In this document: positions 1-5,742 of the stretch, piece after piece
Position numbering within the stretch: position 1 is the stretch's first letter
Layout: the number at the start of each line of letters is the position of its first letter
Translations under genes and position numbers: made by a program
Notes under the pieces: model-generated
Seen by the model: only the letters and a program-made list of their open reading frames with translations
Told to the model about the DNA's origin: nothing
Database searches by the model: none
Assembly (NCBI GenBank): GCA_024408015.1
Contig: JAKSVJ010000089.1
Coordinates: forward strand, 1-5,742
Source: Clostridia bacterium
Lineage (GTDB): Bacteria > Bacillota > Clostridia > Oscillospirales > CAG-272
DNA: 5,742 nucleotides
Direction: 5' to 3'

Positions 1-87
1 GAGCACATTTAATACTCACTAGCGCAATCACGACGCTGTAGGACGAATAGACTACGGCTTATCTTTTGCCCTACCTTTTGCATAGCT
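1..87 (-). other. Possible structured leader or small RNA, cut by window edge
   Basis: I do not recognise this as a known RNA family. It would be transcribed leftward from the promoter at 93-121, with a start near 86-87. By hand count, GC is about 45% over 1-83 against about 19% over 84-218, and the step falls at the predicted transcription start. On the minus-strand RNA, the CCUAC at 42-38 can pair either with GUAGG at 74-70 or, four base pairs only, with GUAG at 55-52. GGC at 70-68 can pair with GCC at 58-56, and AGCG at 37-34 with CGCT at 24-21. These stems are short and could arise by chance. A 24-codon ATG reading frame (83-9) lies here but has no ribosome binding site. It could be a riboswitch-like leader, a small RNA, or just the start of an untranslated region for a gene to the left. 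Confidence 0.22.
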
Positions 88-92
88 TTTAT

Positions 93-121
93 ATTATACA
101 CTATATTGCAAATTTTTTCTA
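93..121 (-). promoter_or_regulatory. Leftward sigma-A-like promoter
   Basis: Read on the minus strand, the -35 is TAGAAA (121-116, four of six consensus bases) and the -10 is a perfect TATAAT (98-93), separated by 17 bp. The predicted start is around 86-87. It lies downstream of mfd and points away from it, so it would drive whatever lies beyond the left edge. In DNA this AT-rich a TATAAT can occur by chance. The correct spacing and the GC step at the predicted start raise its credibility. Confidence 0.4.
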
Positions 122-137
122 TATATTTTTTAAAATT

Positions 138-163
138 ATTATAAATACAATTACATTTATAAT
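138..163 (-). terminator. AT-only inverted repeat downstream of mfd, weak terminator candidate
   Basis: Perfect 9-bp arms (138-146 and 155-163) flank an 8-base loop. On the minus strand the stem is followed by only four T residues and then an A-rich run, and the stem has no GC pairs, so it is a poor intrinsic terminator. A second small hairpin at 166-182 (TTGCG/CGCAA, 7-base loop) sits between it and the mfd stop. Position after mfd is the main argument; termination could equally be Rho-dependent or lie further left. Confidence 0.25.
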
Positions 164-218
164 TGTTGCGCATTTCCCGCAAACAGATTTACAAAAAACA
201 AATTAATAATTGATTGAA

Positions 219-3200
219 TTAATTATCCTCTTCAGCCCCAGACAAAGAATACTCCTTTAGTATTTTGCACACAAAATCTTGTGGCTGCTCTTTGTTTTTG
301 TTATGACATAGAATAGTAGGTGATGCAGAAGGAATAATTACAATACAATTCGGGTATGCATCAGACACTTTTGACCATCGAACAAAATCAAGTTTGGATA
401 AATGTATAATTGCATCTATACCCTTGCCTTCTATTTTTGTGAAACCGCATTGGGGTCCTATTGCTCTCATAAGCGAAGCATTAATGAGGGATTGAACAGT
501 AACTGGTATTTTGCCATATCTATCAGTAAGCTCATCAATAACATCATTCGCATCTTCCACACTTGTGATGTGTGATATTTTTTTATAAATATCAATTCGC
601 TGAGTTTCACTAGTCACATAATCGGTTGGAACATACGCATCTCTGTTGATGGTAATAACGCATTCAGGCTTCTTAACTGGAACTGTACCTTTTTCTTCCA
701 AAAGTACTTCATTGAGAATTTTGACATACATATCGTAACCAACTGTCTCCATGTGGCCACTTTGTTTTGCACCCAGGACATCACCAGCGCCTCTTATCTC
801 TAAGTCTCTTAATGCTATTTTAAAACCAGCACCAAACTCCGTGTAATCTCGAATAGCTTGTAATCTCTTTGTTTGAATGTCAGTCAAACTTTTTCCTGGT
901 GCATATGTGAAGTATGCATATGCTCTTCTTGATGATCTGCCAACACGTCCTCTAATTTGATGCAATTGAGCAAGACCCATCTTGTCAGCATTATCAATAA
1001 TAAGTGTATTTGCATTTGGCACATCGACACCAGTTTCAATTATTGTTGTACAAACAAGAACATCAATACTACCATCAACAAGTTCTTTCCAAATATCCGA
1101 AAGTTCTTCTTTATCCATTTGACCATGAGCAACACGAATAACAGCATCCGGAAACTCTTCTTGTATTTGATTAGCTTTAGCATAAATTGAGTAGATGTCA
1201 TTATGTAGATAGAACACTTGTCCAGCTCTTTGCAGTTCTCTGCGTATAGCATCGATGATTAAAGACGTATCGTATTCAAGAACATATGTTTGAACAGGAA
1301 GTCTATCAACTGGAGCTTCATCAAGAATCGACATATCTCTAATATCACTCATTGCCATGTTAAGGGTTCTAGGAATAGGAGTAGCGGAAAGTGTCAAAAC
1401 ATCAACATTCTTGACTTTTGCTTTGAGTTTTTCTTTTTGAGCAACACCAAAACGTTGTTCCTCATCAATAATAACAAGTCCTAAATCTTTAAATTGAACA
1501 TTTTCTCCCAAAATCGAATGAGTACCAATTACAATATCAACATCGCCTCTTGCAACAGCTCTAGCAATTGAGTCGCGCTTAGATTTTGGTACAAATCTTG
1601 ATAACATTTCTATTCTAATTGGGTATTTTCTCATTCTGGTACAAACAGTTTGATAATGTTGTAATGCAAGAATTGTAGTTGGTACTAAAATTGCAACTTG
1701 CTTATTGTTATCAACAGCCTTAAAAGCAGCTCTTAAAGCAACTTCTGTTTTACCAAATCCAACATCGCCGCAAAGTAGCCTGTCCATAGGATACGGTTTT
1801 TCCATATCTCGTTTAATATCAGCTGTGGCAGATAGTTGTCCATCAGTTTCAACATACTCAAAAGATAGTTCGAATTCCCTTTGTAAATCATCATCGGGTT
1901 CAAATGCAAAACCAGGCTTTCTCAAGCGTTCAGCATAAAGCAAACTGAGTTCCTTTGCCATTTCTTGAACTTCTTTTTTTACTTTTTGTTTTGCTCGAGT
2001 CCAATCTCTTGTGCCAATATTTGATAATTTAGCATTTGGGTTATCAGAGTCAGCTCCAATGTATTTTGAAAGCATATCAACCCTGTCGCACGGAATATAC
2101 AACACAGTATTGTTAGCATAAATAAGTTTAATGTGATCTGAGCGAATTTTGTCATAACTCAATACGCTCTCAATACCAGCAAACCGACCAATACCATGAA
2201 CATCATGTACAACCAAATCTCCAACTTGAAGATCAGCATATGACATTAATTTTTCTTTGGCAGAAACCTTACTATGAGTCCTCCGTTTATATGAACTTTC
2301 ACGCATACTATTCTTTTCAGAAAGCGAGATACAAATGAAGCCTCTATTGATAAGTTCAAATCCCGAAACATTAAGCTGTGATATGACAATTTTACCATGT
2401 TCTATTAATGACACATTTGAATATTTGGATATATATTTTCCATCCATTCCTGCTTCTTTAATCTTCTCCTCCAAAGCTTCGCCTTCAGAGTCGGAACTAC
2501 ACAAAAGAAGCACTGAATCTCCGCTCAACGTATACATTCTCAAGTCATCTGAGAATGATGAAAAATTACCTGTGTATGCAGGCGGTATACGTGTCTTAAA
2601 CGAATAAATGCCAGAAAGTTTTCCAACATATTTGCTTTCAAAACTGTTTACTATTATCGCATTATTAGAGTCAACAAATGAGTATAAATCTGCCAAATTC
2701 TTTGAGAATGACATATTCTTTGGCATAGGAATACCTCTATGGATTAACTCCTCGCAAAGTTCATTTTGTCTAAATTCCCATGACTTTAATCTATCTGCAA
2801 CATTTGAAGTTTCAATTACAAACAACAAAGTTGATTCATCAAAATAATCAAGCAAAGTTGATGGATTTTCATAAACTGAAAACAAGTATTTATCCAAGAA
2901 GTTTACTTCCGCATTGTTTTCAAGTTCAAATAGTTCGTTATTGAGTACTTCTTTTCCGTTTTCATCAGCTTTTTTTGCAAGAGACTTAACAGTACTAATT
3001 ACCCTATCTCTTGCTTCTGAATCCAAAATCAATTCCCTTGCAGTAGTCAATACTAGTTTTTTGACTTTTTCAATTCTTCTTTGTGTGAACAAGTCAAACT
3101 TATCAATCGTTTCTATCTCATCATCAAAAAATACCACTCTATATGGTTGTTCTTCATTCGTTGGAAAAATATCAATTATTTCACCTCTAACCGAAAACTG

Positions 3201-3731
3201 ACCTTTACCATCAACAAGTTCACAATAAGTATAACCCTTCTTTAAAAGGTACGTTCTAATGTTTTCAATTGAGTATTTAGAGCCAACTTCTAGATATAGT
3301 TCGCTTTCAACAAGCGACGCTTTAGGTATCGTATATTGTATAGATGCATCACAAAGAGCAACAACTACATCAAGTTCACCGTGAATTATTTTTCTTAAAA
3401 CCGATATTCTAATTTGCTCAATATCTCTTGATGACACCATGTTAATGACAACTGGTTCCCTTGCAGGATAAACATCAGCTCTTAATCCATAACCATTAAG
3501 AGAAGTCACAATTCTTAACGCAGTTTTTTCATCTGACACTAAAACAAGAGATGTTTTGTTAGGACTTTCATCACACGCCAAAGAGGCGAGGAATGCATTT
3601 AATGCCCCCTCGCAAAGCCCTGTAACCATCATCGGATACTTATGTATCGCTCTTTGGTTTTCATGGTGACTATTTATAATTTCAACATACTCATTTTCGT
3701 GCTTTAAAAGATCACACAGTATATTACTCAA
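219..3731 (-). CDS. mfd: Transcription-repair coupling factor Mfd (complete)
   Basis: Mfd is a cytoplasmic ATP-driven DNA translocase that binds stalled RNA polymerase, pushes it off the template and recruits UvrA to start nucleotide excision repair. The protein has 1170 residues, close to the usual length of about 1150-1180. Residues 1 to about 350 form the UvrB-like module, with the D2 segment FSVRGEIIDIFP at 179-190 (families usually have RGG; here the second Gly is Glu184). A CarD-like RNA polymerase interaction domain begins near 498 (VGDLVVHDVHGIGRF, 503-517). The helicase motor has Walker A GDVGFGKT at 655-662, DEEQ at 756-759, SAT at 782-784 and QIRGRVGR at 925-932. The translocation (TRG) motif spans roughly 965-1010 and the autoinhibitory C-terminal domain about 1022-1160. 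All motor motifs look intact. The start is TTG, preceded by AGAGG; the stop is TAA. It lies 9 nt after pth in one operon; no fin/yabK-like gene separates them, unlike Bacillus. Confidence 0.98.
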   Translation of the reverse strand: MSNILCDLLKHENEYVEIINSHHENQRAIHKYPMMVTGLCEGALNAFLASLACDESPNKTSLVLVSDEKTALRIVTSLNGYGLRADVYPAREPVVINMVSSRDIEQIRISVLRKIIHGELDVVVALCDASIQYTIPKASLVESELYLEVGSKYSIENIRTYLLKKGYTYCELVDGKGQFSVRGEIIDIFPTNEEQPYRVVFFDDEIETIDKFDLFTQRRIEKVKKLVLTTARELILDSEARDRVISTVKSLAKKADENGKEVLNNELFELENNAEVNFLDKYLFSVYENPSTLLDYFDESTLLFVIETSNVADRLKSWEFRQNELCEELIHRGIPMPKNMSFSKNLADLYSFVDSNNAIIVNSFESKYVGKLSGIYSFKTRIPPAYTGNFSSFSDDLRMYTLSGDSVLLLCSSDSEGEALEEKIKEAGMDGKYISKYSNVSLIEHGKIVISQLNVSGFELINRGFICISLSEKNSMRESSYKRRTHSKVSAKEKLMSYADLQVGDLVVHDVHGIGRFAGIESVLSYDKIRSDHIKLIYANNTVLYIPCDRVDMLSKYIGADSDNPNAKLSNIGTRDWTRAKQKVKKEVQEMAKELSLLYAERLRKPGFAFEPDDDLQREFELSFEYVETDGQLSATADIKRDMEKPYPMDRLLCGDVGFGKTEVALRAAFKAVDNNKQVAILVPTTILALQHYQTVCTRMRKYPIRIEMLSRFVPKSKRDSIARAVARGDVDIVIGTHSILGENVQFKDLGLVIIDEEQRFGVAQKEKLKAKVKNVDVLTLSATPIPRTLNMAMSDIRDMSILDEAPVDRLPVQTYVLEYDTSLIIDAIRRELQRAGQVFYLHNDIYSIYAKANQIQEEFPDAVIRVAHGQMDKEELSDIWKELVDGSIDVLVCTTIIETGVDVPNANTLIIDNADKMGLAQLHQIRGRVGRSSRRAYAYFTYAPGKSLTDIQTKRLQAIRDYTEFGAGFKIALRDLEIRGAGDVLGAKQSGHMETVGYDMYVKILNEVLLEEKGTVPVKKPECVITINRDAYVPTDYVTSETQRIDIYKKISHITSVEDANDVIDELTDRYGKIPVTVQSLINASLMRAIGPQCGFTKIEGKGIDAIIHLSKLDFVRWSKVSDAYPNCIVIIPSASPTILCHNKNKEQPQDFVCKILKEYSLSGAEEDN

Positions 3732-3742
3732 CTTTTACCTCT
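3729..3742 (-). promoter_or_regulatory. mfd ribosome binding site and TTG start, overlapping the pth stop
   Basis: AGAGG (3742-3738) precedes the TTG start (3731-3729) by six bases. The pth stop codon TAG (3743-3741) overlaps this site, so ribosomes finishing pth end on the mfd start region. This arrangement suggests translational coupling. The next in-frame Met codons are residues 34-35, which would delete conserved-looking N-terminal sequence and lack this site, so TTG is the better start. Confidence 0.75.
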
Positions 3743-4361
3743 AATTATATTTGCTCATAGCCTTTTCAGTATCACCAGCAAGAACTAGTTTAATAGCGTC
3801 AAAAATATCAGCATGTCTTCCGGTCATGAGTTGATCATCACCATCATCCATCTTGCCAAGTACCCAATCAGCTAAATCATATTCTGGATTTGGTTTTTTA
3901 CCTACACCTATTTTTATTCTAGGATATTTTTCAGTACCAAGCCACTGTGATATATTTTTCAAACCATTGTGTCCACCATGGCTACCGTCTCTTCTTATCC
4001 TGATTTTTCCTGGATCGAGAGAGATATCATCACATAACACCAATATGTTACCTGGTTCTATTTTATAAAAATCAGCAATTGCTTGAACTGCAGTACCAGA
4101 GTTATTCATGTAAGTTTCAGGCTTTACCAATAAACATCTCTTACCATCAATTGTACAATCGCAATATAGAGATTCAAACTTTGCTTTATTTATAGAAACG
4201 CCTAATTCTTTTGCTACATAATCAATTGCTCTAAACCCAGCATTGTGTCTTGTCATATTATATTTTAATCCTGGATTACCAAGTCCAACAATAATAAATT
4301 CTGGTGGGCCAGACGTTTTTTTCTCAGCATCAAGTTTTGCAAACACATCAAATATAGACAT
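3741..4361 (-). CDS. pth: Peptidyl-tRNA hydrolase (complete)
   Basis: Pth cleaves the ester bond of peptidyl-tRNAs that drop off ribosomes, releasing tRNA for reuse; it is a cytoplasmic, normally essential enzyme. The 206-residue protein has the family signatures in order: VGLGNPG (25-31), TRHNAG (37-42), MNNSG (85-89), CDDISLDPG (110-118) and GGHNGLK (129-135). By recalled alignment with E. coli Pth, Asn29, His39, Asn86, Asp111 and Asn132 correspond to active-site residues Asn10, His20, Asn68, Asp93 and Asn114, so it should be active. About 20 residues precede the first core strand, against about 3 in E. coli. I chose the ATG at 4361 because a near-perfect AGGAGGG lies 5 bases upstream and a promoter sits just behind it. 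An in-frame ATG at 4463 would start upstream of that promoter and lacks a binding site. The stop is TAG; mfd follows after 9 nt. Confidence 0.97.
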   Translation of the reverse strand: MSIFDVFAKLDAEKKTSGPPEFIIVGLGNPGLKYNMTRHNAGFRAIDYVAKELGVSINKAKFESLYCDCTIDGKRCLLVKPETYMNNSGTAVQAIADFYKIEPGNILVLCDDISLDPGKIRIRRDGSHGGHNGLKNISQWLGTEKYPRIKIGVGKKPNPEYDLADWVLGKMDDGDDQLMTGRHADIFDAIKLVLAGDTEKAMSKYN

Positions 4362-4373
4362 ATATGCCCTCCT
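4359..4373 (-). promoter_or_regulatory. pth ribosome binding site deciding the start
   Basis: Minus-strand AGGAGGG (4373-4367) is followed by five bases and the ATG at 4361-4359. This strong match settles the start at 4361 over the in-frame ATG at 4463. Confidence 0.88.
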
Positions 4374-4391
4374 ATCAAAAAATCCTTGTAA

Positions 4392-4420
4392 ATTATACCC
4401 ATGAGGGTCAAAAAAATCAA
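4392..4420 (-). promoter_or_regulatory. Promoter of the pth-mfd operon
   Basis: On the minus strand the -35 is TTGATT (4420-4415, four of six consensus bases including TTGA), the spacer is 17 bp and the -10 is a perfect TATAAT (4397-4392). The predicted start near 4385 leaves a leader of about 24 nt carrying the pth ribosome binding site. A small dyad, ACCC-N4-GGGT (4397-4408), begins at the edge of the -10 and runs into the spacer. Confidence 0.72.
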
Positions 4421-4490
4421 CACAATTTTTGCCATAATCAATAATAATTATATATATAAGCAAAAATTATATATTTTTTTCAAAAAAGTA
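4421..4490. other. AT-rich spacer between divergent promoters
   Basis: These 70 bp separate the two -35 boxes and are about 14% GC by hand count, with A- and T-tracts. An AT-only inverted repeat sits at 4462-4478 (6-base arms, 5-base gap). The composition resembles UP-element DNA contacted by the RNA polymerase alpha subunits, so it could help both promoters. That role is inferred from composition only. Confidence 0.35.
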
Positions 4491-4519
4491 TAGATAATAA
4501 AAGACTTTTGTGATATAAT
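4491..4519 (+). promoter_or_regulatory. Extended -10 promoter of ppdK
   Basis: The -35 is TAGATA (4491-4496, four of six consensus bases), the spacer is 17 bp and the -10 is a perfect TATAAT (4514-4519) preceded by TG at 4511-4512, giving a full TGnTATAAT extended -10. The predicted start is near 4526, leaving an A/T-rich leader of about 47 nt without obvious structure, so no riboswitch is seen. Confidence 0.75.
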
Positions 4520-4559
4520 ACACGATTGGAAAATAAAATAAAAATATATAACTTTTTTT

Positions 4560-4575
4560 GGAGGAAATAACTATG
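4560..4575 (+). promoter_or_regulatory. ppdK ribosome binding site and start
   Basis: GGAGG (4560-4564) lies 8 bases before the ATG at 4573-4575. It is a strong site and fixes the start; the protein then begins MAKKY, like the MAKW start of clostridial PPDK. Confidence 0.88.
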
Positions 4576-5742
4576 GCTAAAAAGTATTGTTACCTTTTCA
4601 CCGAAGGCGACGCTACAATGCGTGAACTTCTTGGTGGTAAAGGTGCCAACCTTGCGGAAATGACAAAAATCGGTCTTCCAGTACCACAGGGCTTCACAAT
4701 TTCTACAGAAGCTTGTACACAGTACTATGAAGACGGCCGCAAAATCAATGATGAAATCATGGCTGAAATCATCGAAAACGTAAAGAAGATGGAAGAAATC
4801 AACGGCAAGAAGTTCGGCGATCTTAAAAATCCTCTCCTTGTTTCAGTTCGTTCAGGTGCTCGTGCATCAATGCCTGGTATGATGGATACAATCCTTAACC
4901 TTGGTTTGAATGATGATGTTGTTGCTGCTATGATCGCTGGTAACCCAGATCCTAAATTCGAAAGATTCGTATATGACTCATACCGCCGTTTCATCCAGAT
5001 GTTCTCTGACGTTGTTATGGAAGTTGGTAAGAAATATTTCGAAAAACTTATCGATGAAATGAAAGAAGCTAAAGGTGTTAAGTTCGACGTTGATCTTACA
5101 GCTGCTGACCTTAAAGAACTTGCTACTCAGTTCAAAGCTGAATACAAGAAACAGCTCGGCGAAGACTTCCCTTCAGATCCAAAAGTACAGCTCTACGAAG
5201 CTATTAGAGCCGTATTCCGTAGCTGGGATAACCCAAGAGCTAACGTATATCGTAGAGATAACGATATTCCATATAGCTGGGGTACAGCTGTTAACGTAAT
5301 GCCAATGGTATTCGGTAACCTTAATGATAACTCTGGTACAGGTGTTGCATTCACTCGTGACCCTGGTACAGGTGAAAAGAAACTTATGGGTGAATTCCTC
5401 TTCAATGCTCAGGGCGAAGACGTTGTTGCTGGTGTACGTACACCTATGCCAATCGCTCAGATGGCTGAAAAATTCCCACAGGCTTACGATGATTTCGTAA
5501 AAGTTTGCGGAATTCTCGAAGACCACTACAGAGACATGCAGGATATGGAATTTACAGTTGAAAATGGTAAGCTCTATATGCTCCAGTGCCGTAATGGTAA
5601 GAGAACAGCTCAGGCTGCTCTTAAGATTGCTTGTGACCTCGTTGACGAAGGCATGATCGATGAAAAGAAAGCTGTATTGATGATTGACCCGCGTATCCTT
5701 GATACACTTCTCCACCCTCAGTTCGATGCTAAAGCATTGAAA
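4573..5742 (+). CDS. ppdK: Pyruvate, phosphate dikinase, N-terminal 390 codons (runs off window)
   Basis: PPDK reversibly converts pyruvate, ATP and phosphate to phosphoenolpyruvate, AMP and pyrophosphate. In anaerobic clostridia it serves in pyrophosphate-linked glycolysis or in gluconeogenesis. The frame is open to the last base, so about 390 of roughly 875 residues are present. These cover the ATP-grasp nucleotide-binding domain and the linker; the swivelling phospho-histidine domain and the C-terminal PEP/pyruvate barrel lie beyond the edge. Signatures are GGKGANLAEM (21-30), SVRSGARASMPGMMDT (91-106), SGTGVAFTRDP (254-264), NAQGEDVVAGVRTP and QDMEF (323-327). By recalled alignment to the Clostridium symbiosum enzyme, Lys23, Arg93, Asp324, Glu326 and Arg340 match its ATP-site residues Lys22, Arg92, Asp321, Glu323 and Arg337. 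Small departures from the usual sequence are Met243, Asn251 and Cys339. Codon use is highly biased, suggesting strong expression. It is divergent from pth-mfd, with its own promoter. Confidence 0.97.
   Translation, partial: MAKKYCYLFTEGDATMRELLGGKGANLAEMTKIGLPVPQGFTISTEACTQYYEDGRKINDEIMAEIIENVKKMEEINGKKFGDLKNPLLVSVRSGARASMPGMMDTILNLGLNDDVVAAMIAGNPDPKFERFVYDSYRRFIQMFSDVVMEVGKKYFEKLIDEMKEAKGVKFDVDLTAADLKELATQFKAEYKKQLGEDFPSDPKVQLYEAIRAVFRSWDNPRANVYRRDNDIPYSWGTAVNVMPMVFGNLNDNSGTGVAFTRDPGTGEKKLMGEFLFNAQGEDVVAGVRTPMPIAQMAEKFPQAYDDFVKVCGILEDHYRDMQDMEFTVENGKLYMLQCRNGKRTAQAALKIACDLVDEGMIDEKKAVLMIDPRILDTLLHPQFDAKALK

Noticed and set aside
3..41. Possible C-terminal tail of a plus-strand gene entering from the left
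   Set aside because: It is only 12 codons before a stop, with nothing recognisable, and the leftward promoter argues for transcription in the other direction.
9..83. 24-codon ORF on the minus strand at the left edge
   Set aside because: There is no ribosome binding site, the ATG falls about 3 nt after the predicted transcription start, and the peptide resembles nothing I know.
2335..3201. Run of plus-strand ORFs opposite the N-terminal half of mfd
   Set aside because: They are shadows of mfd, without ribosome binding sites or recognisable protein features.
4362..4463. In-frame upstream extension of pth by 34 codons to an ATG at 4463
   Set aside because: It has no ribosome binding site, starts upstream of a good promoter (4392-4420), and the ATG at 4361 has a near-perfect AGGAGGG.
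4462..4480. A-tract/T-tract inverted repeat that could be read as a terminator
   Set aside because: It lies between two divergent promoters, where no transcript needs ending, and consists only of A/T pairs; it is better explained by AT-rich promoter DNA.
5173..5715. 180-codon minus-strand ORF inside ppdK
   Set aside because: It is antisense to a clearly conserved enzyme; the avoidance of TTA and rare codons in ppdK leaves the opposite strand open by chance, and the translation looks low-complexity and unrelated to any family.
1..5742. Mobile elements, CRISPR arrays, tRNA or rRNA genes, phage or defence genes
   Set aside because: None were seen on either strand; apart from 1-218 and 4362-4572 the window is filled by three conserved housekeeping or metabolic genes.

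Overview
The window looks like an ordinary core-genome segment of a low-GC, Gram-positive anaerobe, probably of class Clostridia. The reasons are the pth-mfd gene order typical of Firmicutes, strong AGGAGG-type ribosome binding sites, very AT-rich spacers, sigma-A-like promoters and a PPDK that closely resembles remembered clostridial sequences. A gut or rumen Oscillospirales/Ruminococcaceae-type organism is my best guess; this rests on general resemblance and not on a database search. The genetic code appears standard, with TGG used for Trp in ppdK.

Layout, left to right. Bases 1-218 contain no convincing protein gene. They hold the 3' flank of mfd (an AT-only inverted repeat that is at best a weak terminator), a leftward sigma-A-like promoter at 93-121, and a short stretch at 1-87 whose GC content jumps from about 19% to about 45% at the predicted transcription start. 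That stretch may be the 5' end of a structured leader or small RNA cut by the window edge. Bases 219-3731 (minus) are a complete mfd, starting at TTG. Bases 3741-4361 (minus) are a complete pth lying 9 nt upstream of mfd, so the two form one operon read leftward from a promoter at 4392-4420. Bases 4362-4572 are a divergent intergenic region with a second, extended -10 promoter at 4491-4519. From 4573 to the window end (plus) runs the first 390 codons of ppdK.

Functionally, pth recycles peptidyl-tRNA released from abortive translation and mfd removes stalled RNA polymerase and recruits excision repair. Both are housekeeping quality-control genes. ppdK is an unrelated, divergently transcribed central-carbon enzyme that interconverts pyruvate and phosphoenolpyruvate. 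Its extremely biased codon use (30 Leu codons: 18 CTT, 9 CTC, 3 TTG; 19 Ile codons with no ATA) and strong control signals suggest high expression.

I found no mobile element, CRISPR array, tRNA, rRNA or evident new system. The one region not explained by known genes is the left edge (1-121).
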